64,000 nucleotides of DNA from Anaeramoeba ignava (taxonomy: Eukaryota; Metamonada; Anaeramoebidae), in contig JAPDFW010000104.1 of NCBI GenBank assembly GCA_028826165.1, positions 62,001 to 126,000 on the forward strand. The letters run 5' to 3'. Below are positions 47,301-57,135 of this stretch, one piece after another. The first letter of the stretch is position 1; every line of letters begins with the position of its first letter. A model generated the notes under the pieces. It was not told where the DNA came from. It searched no databases and worked only from the letters and a program-made list of their open reading frames with translations. Made by a program: the position numbers and the translations under genes.

Positions 47301-50300
47301 TTTTTCACAACAAGTTTTTGGAACTCTGATAAAGGAACACTGTTTTCTCTTAATTGAGGTGGCGTTGATGGCACTTGCTGCAACTTAGAATCATTGTCAA
47401 CTGGCGTTGATGTTGTTTGGGATTCATTGTCATTTGGCGATGGTGTTTGTTTGGGTTCATTGTCAGTTGGCGTTGATGTTTGTTTGGGTTCATTGTCAGT
47501 TGGCGTTGATGTTTGTTGTTTTTCTTTTTCCTGAGTTTCAGTTGGCATTGACGTTGTTTCTGCACCAGAATCAGTCATCATAATTGGCATTGTTTCTCCT
47601 GCTTTTTCAATTTCCTGTTTTAATCCAGCAAGTTCCAATTCAAGCTCTTCAATTCGATACTCTTTGTCAGCAAATGCCATTTTCATCATATCAATTTGTT
47701 CTTCCAAAGTTCTCTTATCGATAGTCAACGATTCAATTAATTCTTGCATATTTTGGATTTCATCGTCTTCAAGTTGAAGATCATCTTCATCTGCTTCATT
47801 TTCAGCTTCAGCGCTTTGCTCCGTCTTGTCATCATCCTCTTGCTCAGATTTCTGCTTTTGTTGCTGTGCTAATTCCTGCAGTTTGTCTTCATCCTTCACC
47901 GAATTTTCTTGGTTTTCATTTTCGGTTGTTGTTTTTGAATCGACGGTTTTATTTGTTGGTTCTTTGTTTTCCTTTTTTTGTTGCATTTCCTTTTTCAATC
48001 TCTCAATTTCCCTTTTCAACTTGAGATTTTCAGCTTCGATCTGTTGGTCTTTTTGCTTTTTAATTTCTCTTTGTGCTCGAATTTTTGAAATGACTTGTTC
48101 AGATTTTAATTGCGGTTTTTTTTGAACTGTTGGAGGCGACTGTGCTTCCTTTGTTTTGGGTGCAGTTGTCTTTTTTGCTCCACGCATTAATTCTGAGGTT
48201 TTACGAATTGTCTTTGATTTTGTGCGTGATGATGTTTCTGAAGGCACAGTAACTTTAGGTGATCTTTTTTCTTTTTTTGTTCTTGTTTTTGGAGTTATTC
48301 CTGTTTTTGTTTTTGTTTGTGTTTGTGTTTTTATTGGGAATTTTTGGCTTGGTTTTCTAAACACTGTCTTTCCTTTTCTTGTTTTTTGCGAAAGTTTGTT
48401 CATAATTTTCAATCCAGATTCATTTTTGGATTTTTCCGTTAAATTTTTGCTTTCTGTTTTTTTTGTTTTATCTTCCTGTTGATTTATTTCTTTTGTTTTT
48501 GAATTATTTTCATTTGAATCATCATTTATTTTTGAGTCTTCAAGAAGATCTTCCAAAGACAATAAAAACGCATTAACTGAATCTTGATTTTGGAATTTTT
48601 TTTCTTGTGGTTTTTTTTCTAGTATTTTTGGTTTTTCTTCTTTTTTTTCTAATGGATTTGATTGTGATAATTGATCAATTTTTTCTAAAGCTTCATCCTC
48701 TTCATTTCCATCGATTAAATCTTGAAGAGATTGTAAGAATCCATCAACAGATTTGTCAATTTTGGTTTCTTTTTTTTTATAATTTTAATTTTAATTTTCT
48801 ATAATTTTTGAATTTTAATTTTTGAATAATTCTTACTTGTAGATTTTCCACTATTTGGATCCTAAAAAGAATAAATTTTATTTTTAATTTTAAATTTAAT
48901 TTTAAATTTAATTTTGAATTTAATTTTGAATTTAATATTGATTTTGAATTTAATTTTGATTTTAATTTTGAATTTAATTTTGAATTTAATATTGAATTTA
49001 ATTTTAAATTTAATTTTGAATTTTATATTGAATTTAAATTTGAATTTAATTTTGAATTTAATTTTAAATTTAATATTGAATTTAATTTTAATTTTTATTT
49101 TGAATTTAATTTTAAATTTAATTTTGAATTTTATTTTAAATTTAATTTTAAATTTAATTTTGAATTTAATTTTGAATTTAATTTTGAATTTAATTTTTAA
49201 TTTTAAATTTAATTTTAAATTTAATTTTAAATTTAATTTTGAATTTAATTTTAAATTTAATTTTGAATTTAATTTTAAATTTTATTTTAAATTTAATTTT
49301 AAATTTAATTTTGAATTTAATTTTGAATTTAATTTTGAATTTATTTTTGAATTTTATTTTGAATTTAATTTTGAATTTAATATTGAATTTTATTTTAAAT
49401 TTTATTTTGAATTTAATTTTGAATTTAATTTTGAATTTAATATTGAATTTAATTTTGAATTTAATTTTAATTTTATTTTTGAATTTAATTTTGAATTTAT
49501 TTTTAAATTTAAATTTAATTTTAATTTAATTTTAATTTTGAATTTTATTTTAAATTTAATTTTGAATTTAATTTTGAATTTAATTTTGAATTTAATTTTA
49601 AATTTTATTTTGAATTTTAAATTTAATATTGAATTTAATTTTGAATTTTATTTTGAATTTAATTTTAAATTTAATATTAATTTTTATTTTGAATTTAATA
49701 TTGAATTTAATTTAATTTTGAATTTAATTTTAAATTTAATTTTGAATTTAAATTTAATTTTTATTTTGAATTTAATTTTGAATTTTATATTGAATTTAAT
49801 TTTGAATTTTATTTTAAATTTTATTTTAATTTTTAATTTTAAATTTAATTTTGAATTTTATATTGAATTTAATTTTGAATTTAATTTTTAAATTTAATTT
49901 TGAATTTAATTTAATTTTAAATTTAATTTTGAATTTTATATTGAATTTAATTTTAAATTTAATTTTAAATTTAATTTTAATTTTTAATTTTAAATTTTAT
50001 TTTAAATTTTATTTTGAATTTAATTTTGAATTTTATTTTAAATTTTATTTTGAATTTAATTTTGAATTTAATTTTGAATTTAATTTTGAATTTAATTTTA
50101 AATTTAATTTTAATTTTTAATTTTAAATTTTATTTTGAATTTAATTTTGAATTTAATTTTGAATTTTATTTTAAATTTAATTTTAATTTTAATTTTGAAT
50201 TTAATATTGAATTTAATTTTGAATTTAATTTTAAATTTAATTTTGAATTTTAATTTTAATTTAATTTTAAATTTTATTTTGAATTTAAATTTAATTTTTA

Positions 50301-50709
50301 ATTTTAAATTATTTTGAATTTTGAATTTAATTTTAATTCATAAATCTTAAATGAATGTAAAATGATTTTGTTTTCAATTTGAATTCAAAATAAATTGTTT
50401 CTGTTTTAATAAAATGTACTCTAAATAATTCAATTTTTGAAGGAGGCAAAAAAACTCCATGATTTGGCAAACAAGTAAAATATCTTTGATTTTCAATTGA
50501 ACCATCACATTTTCCCTCTTTAATTTAATATAAATTTTTTATTTGAATTGAATTTTAATTTTAAATTTTATTTTTTATATTGTTTTACCTGCTTTATCTA
50601 ATTCAATTCCAATCATAATTGAATTATCAAAATGAACATTTCCAATAAATTTAACATTTCCTTTCGAAAGATTTGAAAGAATAACTCGATCTCCAAGTTT
50701 AAAAGACAT
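44378..50709 (-). CDS. DCTN1: Dynactin p150Glued (DCTN1), CAP-Gly to dynactin domain, five exons
   Basis: Five exons join in frame: 50709-50589, 50517-50420, 48861-48837 (a 25-nt microexon), 48768-45863 and 45751-44378, giving 1507 residues (human 1278). The CAP-Gly domain is residues 1-73 (FKLGDRVIL, GNVKFIGNVHFDN, GIELDKAEGKCDGS, QRYFTCLPNHGVFLPPSKIE) and would bind microtubule plus ends and EB1. A long Ser/Thr/Lys-rich basic segment and acidic Gln/Glu coiled coils follow. The dynactin domain (about 770-1050) includes LETELKLLNVKINDLNMQ and FISRLQTKRDLLVELLDK. More coiled coil, an Asp/Glu/Asn tract and the C-terminus complete it. p150 links dynein to microtubules and cargo. Exons 4-5 have noticeably higher GC than neighbours. 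Intron 2 is a 1558-nt repeat. The p25 subunit gene is at 14704-15725. Confidence 0.93.
48862..50419 (-). repeat. AATTTAATTTTG 12-nt expansion in p150Glued intron 2
   Basis: The intron runs from a GTACAT donor at 50419 to a TTTTTAG acceptor at 48862. About 48890-50335 is a 12-nt tandem repeat (AATTTAATTTTG/AATTTAATTTTA with AATTTTATTTTG variants). Long plus-strand frames here (Asn-Leu-Ile-Leu or Glu-Phe-Asn-Phe) exist only because a 12-nt repeat without stops stays open. Confidence 0.92.
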
Positions 50710-50819
50710 TATTTTAAAAAAAAATGAAAAAAATGAAAAAAATGAAAAAAAAGAAAAATATTTTAATTAAAAAAAAAATTAAAAAAGAAAAAAAAAATAT
50801 AAAAACTTTTCTTCTTTTT

Positions 50820-51914
50820 TTAATCTCTTGAATGTTTTATAATTTTCAAACTTAATTTTCCATCTTCTGTATCTGAAATTTTTGCAAATGATCTCCAACC
50901 ACTAAAATCAACATTAAAACAACCAAGACTACAAAATTTTTCTTCTAAAGAATATTGAAAAGCATGAGTATGACCAATAAGTAAAAAATCATCCTGTTTA
51001 ACATAATTTGGATAAAAATATCTTAATCCACGAAGAAAAGGTTTAATTTCATGACCTTGAACAGCATAATTATTTCCTCCATCATGAGCCAAAACAATTG
51101 CTCCATAAACTGGATCTTCTTCAATTTCAGTTTTTTTCTCTTGATTATTTTCGTTATCTTCATTTTTTGCTTTTTCTTGATCTTCTTCATTTTTTGCTAG
51201 TTCAATTTTTTCTTCTTTTTTCTTTTCATTTGTTTCAGTTTTTGTTTTCTTTTTCTTCCCAGAATTAACAAGTTTTACAAAATAACCCTCAATAATCTGA
51301 ACCAAATGATTTTTTGGAAGTTTTTTCTTTACAAAAGATAATATTCTTCTGTCATGATTTCCTCCAATCACATAAATAGGAATATTACTTTTTGCAAATT
51401 CATCAAAAATTTCAATACAATATTCAACACTATCACAAGATCCATGAAAAAGATCACCTAGAATCCAAAGTTGGTCTAATGATTCCCTTTCAATTAATTC
51501 TGCAACTGATTTTATTGTTTTTTTTGGATCACCTCTAAAATAAGAATCATTTTTATTTGTGAAATGAAGATCGGAAACACAAGCACAATTCCAAGGTTTT
51601 TCAGGTTTAATTTCCACGCAATTTGCTTGATTAAAAAACATTTTCATTACTTTTTTTTCTTCATTTGTATTATCTTTTTGATTTTTGTTGTTTACAGTTA
51701 TATATCTTTCCACTTTTTGAGTTGGTTTTTTAATTTTTGTATTATCTTTAAAATCTGGTGGTTTAGCTTTTGGTGGTGGTGGTGGTTGATTTGTTGTTTG
51801 ATTTGTTTCTTGATTTGTTTCTTGATTTGCTGTTTGATTTGTTTCTTGATTTGTTTCTTGATTTATTTCTTGATTTGTTTTTTGCTTTATTTTTTTTGAT
51901 TGTTTTTGTCCCAT
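50820..51914 (-). CDS. Calcineurin-like metallophosphoesterase with likely N-myristoylation site
   Basis: A single-exon protein of 364 residues. The N-terminus MGQKQSKK fits the MGxxxS N-myristoylation pattern, so membrane anchoring is likely. A repeated TNQETNQ/TANQ tract and a PPPPP stretch follow. The catalytic domain shows all metallophosphoesterase motifs: SDLHF (D115, H117), GDLFH (D154), GGNHDR (N186, H187, D188), an AHD block after an inserted charged Lys/Glu loop (about 215-270), and GHTHAFQ near the C-terminus. These bind two metal ions and hydrolyse phosphomonoesters or diesters; the substrate cannot be told from sequence. The charged insert interrupts the domain between motifs III and IV. 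Its 3' end is 110 bp from the p150Glued start, same strand. Confidence 0.9.
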   Translation of the reverse strand: MGQKQSKKIKQKTNQEINQETNQETNQTANQETNQETNQTTNQPPPPPKAKPPDFKDNTKIKKPTQKVERYITVNNKNQKDNTNEEKKVMKMFFNQANCVEIKPEKPWNCACVSDLHFTNKNDSYFRGDPKKTIKSVAELIERESLDQLWILGDLFHGSCDSVEYCIEIFDEFAKSNIPIYVIGGNHDRRILSFVKKKLPKNHLVQIIEGYFVKLVNSGKKKKTKTETNEKKKEEKIELAKNEEDQEKAKNEDNENNQEKKTEIEEDPVYGAIVLAHDGGNNYAVQGHEIKPFLRGLRYFYPNYVKQDDFLLIGHTHAFQYSLEEKFCSLGCFNVDFSGWRSFAKISDTEDGKLSLKIIKHSRD

Positions 51915-51983
51915 TTTATTAAATTTTTAAATATAAAGAAAGAAAAAGAGAATAACAAGGTGAAAAAAAAAATGAATTTCTTT

Positions 51984-53487
51984 TTTAGAATTAATTTATT
52001 ATTTAATTTTGAAATCTTTTTAAAATTAAATTTATAAATAAATTATAAATAAATTATTAATAAATTATGATTTAAATTTAAATAAAATTATTATTAAAAT
52101 ATTTATTCAATTTTTTAAATAATTTAGAATAGAATTAATTTATTATTTAATTTTGAAATCTTTTTAAAATTAAATTTATAAATAAATTATAAATAAATTA
52201 TAAATAAATTATAAATAAATTATAATTTAAATTTAAAATAAAATTATTATTAAAATATTTATTCAATTTTTAAAATAATTTAAAATAGAATTAATTTATT
52301 ATTTAATTTAAAAATCTTTTTAAAATTTAATTTATAAATAAATTATTAATAAATTATAAATAAATTATGATTTAAATTTAAATAAAATTATTATTAAAAA
52401 TATTTATTCAATTTTTAAATAATTTAAAATAGAATTAATTTATTATTTAATTTTGAAATCTTTTTAAAATTAAATTTATAAATAAATTATTAATAAATTA
52501 TAAATAAATTATAATTTAAATTTAAATAAAATTATTATTAAAATATTTATTTAATTTTTAAAATAATTTAGAATAGAATTAATTTATTATTTAATTTAGA
52601 AATCTTTTTAAAATTTAATTTATAAATAAATTATAAATAAATTATTAATAAATTATGATTTAAATTTAAATAAAATTATTATTAAAATATTTATTCAATT
52701 TTTTTTAAATAATTTAAAATAGAATTAATTTATTATTTAATTTTAAAATCTTTTTAAAATTTAAATTTATAAATAAATTATAAATAAATTATTAATAAAT
52801 TATGATTTAAATTTAAATAAAATTATTATTAAAATATTTATTCAATTTTTAAAATAATTTAAAATAGAATTAATTTATTATTTAATTTAGAAATCTTTTA
52901 AAATTTAATTTATAAATAAATTATTAATAAATTATTAATAAATTATGATTTAAATTTAAATAAAATTATTATTAAAATATTTATTTAATTTTTAAATAAT
53001 TTAAAATAGAATTAATTTATTATTTAATTTTGAAATCTTTTTAAAATTTAATTTATAAATAAATTATTAATAAATTATAATAAATTATAATTTAAATTTA
53101 AATAAAATTATTATTAAAATATTTATTCAATTTTTAAATAATTTAAAATAGAATTAATTTATTATTTAATTTAAAAATCTTTTTAAAATTTAATTTATAA
53201 ATAAATTATAAATAAATTATAAATAAATTATGAATTAAATTATAAATAAAATTATTATTAAAATATTTATTTAATTTTTTAAAATAATTTAAAATAGAAT
53301 TAATTTATTATTTAATTTTGAAATCTTTTTAAAATTTAATTTATAAATAAATTATAAATAAATTATTAATAAATTATGATTTAAATTTAAATAAAATTAT
53401 TATTAAAATATTTATTCAATTTTTTAAAATAATTTAAAATAGAATTAATTTATTATTTAATTTTAAAAATCTTTTTAAAATTTAATT
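51984..53487. repeat. Satellite C: about eleven copies of a ~145-bp unit
   Basis: AGAATTAATTTATTATTTAA recurs at 51987, 52131, 52287, 52431, 52575, 52721, 52866, 53008, 53150, 53296 and 53441, a spacing of 142-156 bp (mostly 142-146). Each unit has an inner TAAATAAATTA subrepeat whose copy number varies. No gene is seen. The array fills the whole space between the phosphoesterase and the flavin-reductase-like gene. Confidence 0.94.
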
Positions 53488-53499
53488 CATAAAATCCCC

Positions 53500-53599
53500 C
53501 TTTTATTTGTTTCAAATTGCCACAAAAAAGAACAAATTAAAATTTTTCATTTTTCATTTTTCATTTTTCAATTTAAATCAAAAATTTCTTTTTAAAAAA
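53500..53599 (+). promoter_or_regulatory. Upstream TTTTTCA repeat of the flavin-reductase-like gene
   Basis: Right after satellite C is a CCCCCTTTTATTTG word, then four tandem TTTTTCA units and TTTCTTTTTAAAAAA before the ATG at 53600. Same pattern as before other genes; role inferred. Confidence 0.4.
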
Positions 53600-54178
53600 A
53601 TGTCAAAAAAAATTGAAATTCCAAATCATTCATATTACAGATTAATTAACACAGGACCAGTTATTCTAGGAACATTTAGAAGTGGAGAAAAACAAAACAT
53701 AACAACATTTGCTTGGACAACTCCATTAAGTAAAGATCCACCATTATTAGGAATAGCATTAGCTCCGGAAAGATACAGTTATGAACTTATTAAAGAATCC
53801 AATGTTTTTTGTGTTAATGTACCTAATTCATCAATTTTAAGCAAGGTTTTTGAAGCTGGAAATATTTCAGGAAGAGATTATGATAAATTCAAATTATTGG
53901 AACTTGATTTCACTGAAGCTGAAAAAGTTAATTGTCCTTTATTAACGGATTGCATTGGGAATATTGAATGTGAAGTTCAACAAATTGTTCATGTTGGTGA
54001 CCATTATTTTTTTATTGGTGAAGTCAAAAGAGCTATTGTTTCTGAAGAGATTTGGGAAAACAATCATTTAAATCTCAAAAAAGAAAATGGTCAAACTGTT
54101 CATCATCTTGGAGATCAATACTTTACTATTCCAAATCAAATTACTGAAGCGAAATTCTTTTCTCGAGAAAAGAAATAA
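53600..54178 (+). CDS. Flavin reductase-like FMN-binding split-barrel protein
   Basis: The ATG at 53600 (MSKKIEIPNHSYYRLINTGP) was chosen because upstream in-frame sequence is the T-rich leader tract. 192 residues, no introns. The fold is recognisable from PVILGTFRSGEKQNITTFAW, then PPLLGIALAPERYSYELIKE, FCVNVPNSSILSKVFEAG, SGRDYDKF, CIGNIECEV and HVGDHYFFIGEVKRA. These are hallmarks of the flavoredoxin/flavin-reductase-like family common in anaerobic bacteria and archaea, where members bind FMN and take part in electron transfer. The cytosol is inferred, as there is no signal or TM segment. Lack of introns and the prokaryote-heavy family make lateral transfer plausible but unproven. Confidence 0.9.
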   Translation: MSKKIEIPNHSYYRLINTGPVILGTFRSGEKQNITTFAWTTPLSKDPPLLGIALAPERYSYELIKESNVFCVNVPNSSILSKVFEAGNISGRDYDKFKLLELDFTEAEKVNCPLLTDCIGNIECEVQQIVHVGDHYFFIGEVKRAIVSEEIWENNHLNLKKENGQTVHHLGDQYFTIPNQITEAKFFSREKK

Positions 54179-54263
54179 TTTTCCACATTTTTGCTTTTTT
54201 TTTTTGCTTTTCGAAATTCCACATTTTTTGAAATAAAAAAAATTTTTTTCTTTCTTTTTGCTT

Positions 54264-57074
54264 TTATTTCAAGTTTTTTAATTTTTCTTGTAATTCAAAT
54301 AAAAATAAATCAATTATTGAATTTTCATTTAATTGATAAAAATCTTTTAAATCTTCATATTCTTCAATTTTTTGTTTTAATATTTCATTCTTTTTATCAA
54401 ATTCATCGTGATAAAAAAAATAAATTAATTGTTGAATTGTTTCAAATGATTTTCCTGAATAATCATGAACTTTATTTGAGGAATCTTGAACATTTAATTG
54501 AAACATCCCTTTAAATAAATCACTTCTTATTATTAGGATTAATTTATGAATTTTGACTTCTTTTTCATTTGAGCAAATTATTGTAAAATCTTTCGTTTCT
54601 TCTTGTTGATATAATTTTTGAAAATCTTTGATTATTCCTTTTCTTCCTTCTTTTGATTCAACCCATTTTGAATCAAATCCAATTTCTTTGAAAAAATCTT
54701 GGATTGTTTGATATTGTTTTTGAGCTAATTCAGAAAGTTTTTTTTCTTCATCTTCATTTTGTTGATTTTGTTGAATAGATTCATTGTCATCAAAAGAGAA
54801 TATTCTCATTCTTTTTTGTTTTCTCTCGATTATTTTTTGTTGATATTCTTTTAATTTTTTCAAATCACAAAAACCAGTATAAAGGAAATTCAATAAAATT
54901 TCAACATCTTCTTTTGGCTTTTCTTGGCATTTTTGGATAAATTTTTTTAGAATTGAAGTATTATTGTTAAATCTTGATAAAAGAATCATTTTATGAGCTT
55001 GGAATTTGAATCCGTCATTTGATTGAATTTGGTAATCTGGAAAATTATCGTTTGAATTTAATAAATTGTTCAAATCATCATTCAATGAGGAAATTTTCAA
55101 GAATAATTGAAAAAAATCATTTGTTATTGCATCACCTAAATCGAAAATATTAGCATTATTCATCAACAAAAGCTTGATTAAATCAACCTTTTCTTTTTGG
55201 ATTGCAAAAGAAAGAGCGTTTTCTTGATTATTGTTTTTGGCATTCAAATCAATCCCTTTATCAATTAAGTATTGTATGCATTCAAGCGAGTTTATTTTGC
55301 ATGCATAATGAAGAGCTGTTTCATTTTCCTCATTTTTTGCATTAATATCAATTCCCTTTTCAACAAGTAAATTAATAACTTCCATGGAATTATAATTTTT
55401 ACATGCATGATGTAAAGCTGTTTCTTTTTCACTTGATTTCCCGTTAATATCAATTCCATTTTCAATTAAATATTGGATAATTTCATATGGACTGTGAATT
55501 ATACAACAGAAATGTAAAAGGAGCTGATCTTCATTAGATTTTGATTGCATATCAATTCCGTTTTCAACCAAATATTTTATTGTTTCCATCGAATGATTTT
55601 TACATGCAAAATGCAAAGCTGTTTTTCTTCTTTTTGTTATTGCATTCAGATCTGCTCCTTTTTCTATCAAATACTTGATAACTTCAAATGAATTTGCTTC
55701 ACAAGCATAATGCAATGGAGTTGCATCCAAAAAATCTTTGGCATCTATATCTGCTCCTTTTTCAACCAAATACTTCACAATTTGGAATGAATTTTTTGTG
55801 CTACATGCAATATGCAAAGATGTTTCAAGATCGAAATTTGCTTTTGCATTAATTTCGATTCCATTTTCAATGAGAAATTGCACAATTTCCAGAGAATTGT
55901 TTTTACAAGCCAAATGCAAAGCAGTTTCATTCTTTGATGATTCATTTATATCAACTCCTCGAGCAACAATCAACTTTATAATTTCAAGTGAGCAATTATT
56001 TTGACAAGCCAAATGCAAAGTAGTTTCATTCTTCTCTGTTTTCGATAATATATCAACTCCTTTTTCTATTAAATATTTAATAACTTGATTAGATTTACTT
56101 GGGAAAGCAAAATCCAAAACAGACTGATTCCAAATAGTTTTTGCATTTATGTAAATTCCATTCTCAACCAAATATCTGATGATTTCAAGCGATGGATTTT
56201 TCTCGCAACAAATAAAATGCAGAGCTGAGTATTTTTCTTTTGTTTTTGAATTAATATCAACATCATTTGAAATCAAATATTGGATAATTTCAATTGATGG
56301 ATTGTATTTGCAAATAATATGCAAAACAGATTCTTTTTCATCATTTCTTGCATTGATATCTGCCTCATTTTCAACAAGAAATTTGATAATTTGGATTAAA
56401 TTTTTTTGAGTATTATATTGGCAAACAAGAAGTAAAGGTGTTTCATTTCTTTTTGTTGTTGAATTAATTCGGGCTCCTTTTTCAACAAGAAATTTTATAA
56501 TATCAAATGCATATTCTGTGTTTTGATAACGACAAACAAAATGCAAAGGTGATTGATAAAAATGCTCTTCCTGATAATTAATTTGAACTCCTTTTTCAAC
56601 AAGGAATTTGATAATTTCTAATGCTTTAAATTTGTTATTTTGACAAGCTAAATGTAAAAGTGTTTTATCACTAAATTTGCAAATTGAATGAATATCAGCT
56701 CCTTTCTCAACAAGTAATTTGATAGTTTGAAGGGAATCTTCTCTTTTTAAATGAATTAATGCAGATTCAATAACTGTTTTTTGTTCATAATCTCTAATAT
56801 CAATTGAAGCTTTTTTTTCAATTAGAAAATTTATTATTTCAAATTCTGAATTATTTATAATTGCAAAATGTAAAGAATTTCTTCCAAATTTATCATTAAT
56901 ATTTGGATCTGCTCCTTTTTCAATTAGAAATTGAATTGTTTGAATTGAAGCTTTATTTTCAATTGCAAAATGTAAAATTGGTTTTGTTTTTTTTATTAAA
57001 ATTTTTTTTGGAATTGATTCAATTTGTTTTAAAAATTCTAAATTATTTTCTTGAATTGCTTTCCAAAAATTCAT
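54264..57074 (-). CDS. Ankyrin-repeat protein with C-terminal BTB-like segments
   Basis: A single-exon protein of 936 residues. After a short N-terminal helix pair come about eighteen ankyrin repeats (residues ~30-640), typical units being TALHYACKINSLECIQYLID then KGIDLNAKN. Two BTB-like segments follow: FPDYQIQSNDGFKFQAHKMI and DFTIICSNEKEVKIHKLILI, then IRSDLFKGMF and SSNKVHDYSGKSF. The second matches the last part of the RCC1-BTB genes at 35737-39714, so this organism couples the same double-BTB end to different repeat domains. A Cullin-3 adaptor role is plausible but not shown. It is head-to-head with the ankyrin-SAM gene, 61 bp apart. Confidence 0.9.
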   Translation of the reverse strand: MNFWKAIQENNLEFLKQIESIPKKILIKKTKPILHFAIENKASIQTIQFLIEKGADPNINDKFGRNSLHFAIINNSEFEIINFLIEKKASIDIRDYEQKTVIESALIHLKREDSLQTIKLLVEKGADIHSICKFSDKTLLHLACQNNKFKALEIIKFLVEKGVQINYQEEHFYQSPLHFVCRYQNTEYAFDIIKFLVEKGARINSTTKRNETPLLLVCQYNTQKNLIQIIKFLVENEADINARNDEKESVLHIICKYNPSIEIIQYLISNDVDINSKTKEKYSALHFICCEKNPSLEIIRYLVENGIYINAKTIWNQSVLDFAFPSKSNQVIKYLIEKGVDILSKTEKNETTLHLACQNNCSLEIIKLIVARGVDINESSKNETALHLACKNNSLEIVQFLIENGIEINAKANFDLETSLHIACSTKNSFQIVKYLVEKGADIDAKDFLDATPLHYACEANSFEVIKYLIEKGADLNAITKRRKTALHFACKNHSMETIKYLVENGIDMQSKSNEDQLLLHFCCIIHSPYEIIQYLIENGIDINGKSSEKETALHHACKNYNSMEVINLLVEKGIDINAKNEENETALHYACKINSLECIQYLIDKGIDLNAKNNNQENALSFAIQKEKVDLIKLLLMNNANIFDLGDAITNDFFQLFLKISSLNDDLNNLLNSNDNFPDYQIQSNDGFKFQAHKMILLSRFNNNTSILKKFIQKCQEKPKEDVEILLNFLYTGFCDLKKLKEYQQKIIERKQKRMRIFSFDDNESIQQNQQNEDEEKKLSELAQKQYQTIQDFFKEIGFDSKWVESKEGRKGIIKDFQKLYQQEETKDFTIICSNEKEVKIHKLILIIRSDLFKGMFQLNVQDSSNKVHDYSGKSFETIQQLIYFFYHDEFDKKNEILKQKIEEYEDLKDFYQLNENSIIDLFLFELQEKLKNLK

Positions 57075-57135
57075 TTCGAAAATAAAAAAATAAAAAAATT
57101 AAAATTTTCATTTTTCTTTTTTCTTTAAATTTTAA
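57075..57135. promoter_or_regulatory. 61-bp divergent promoter spacer between two ankyrin genes
   Basis: This is the shortest head-to-head spacer in the window. It contains ATAAAAAAATAAAAAAATTA and TTTTCATTTTTCTTTTTTCT. Both promoters must lie here or extend into coding sequence; inference from position. Confidence 0.4.

Noticed and set aside
44378-48562. Plus-strand Ser/Phe/Val-rich open frames opposite p150Glued
   Set aside because: Antisense shadows of long coiled-coil coding sequence; no splice or start context and no domain.
48914-50317. Long plus-strand open frames of Asn-Leu-Ile-Leu and Glu-Phe-Asn-Phe
   Set aside because: They come from a 12-nt repeat lacking stops inside a p150Glued intron; composition is pure repeat and the minus-strand gene explains the region.
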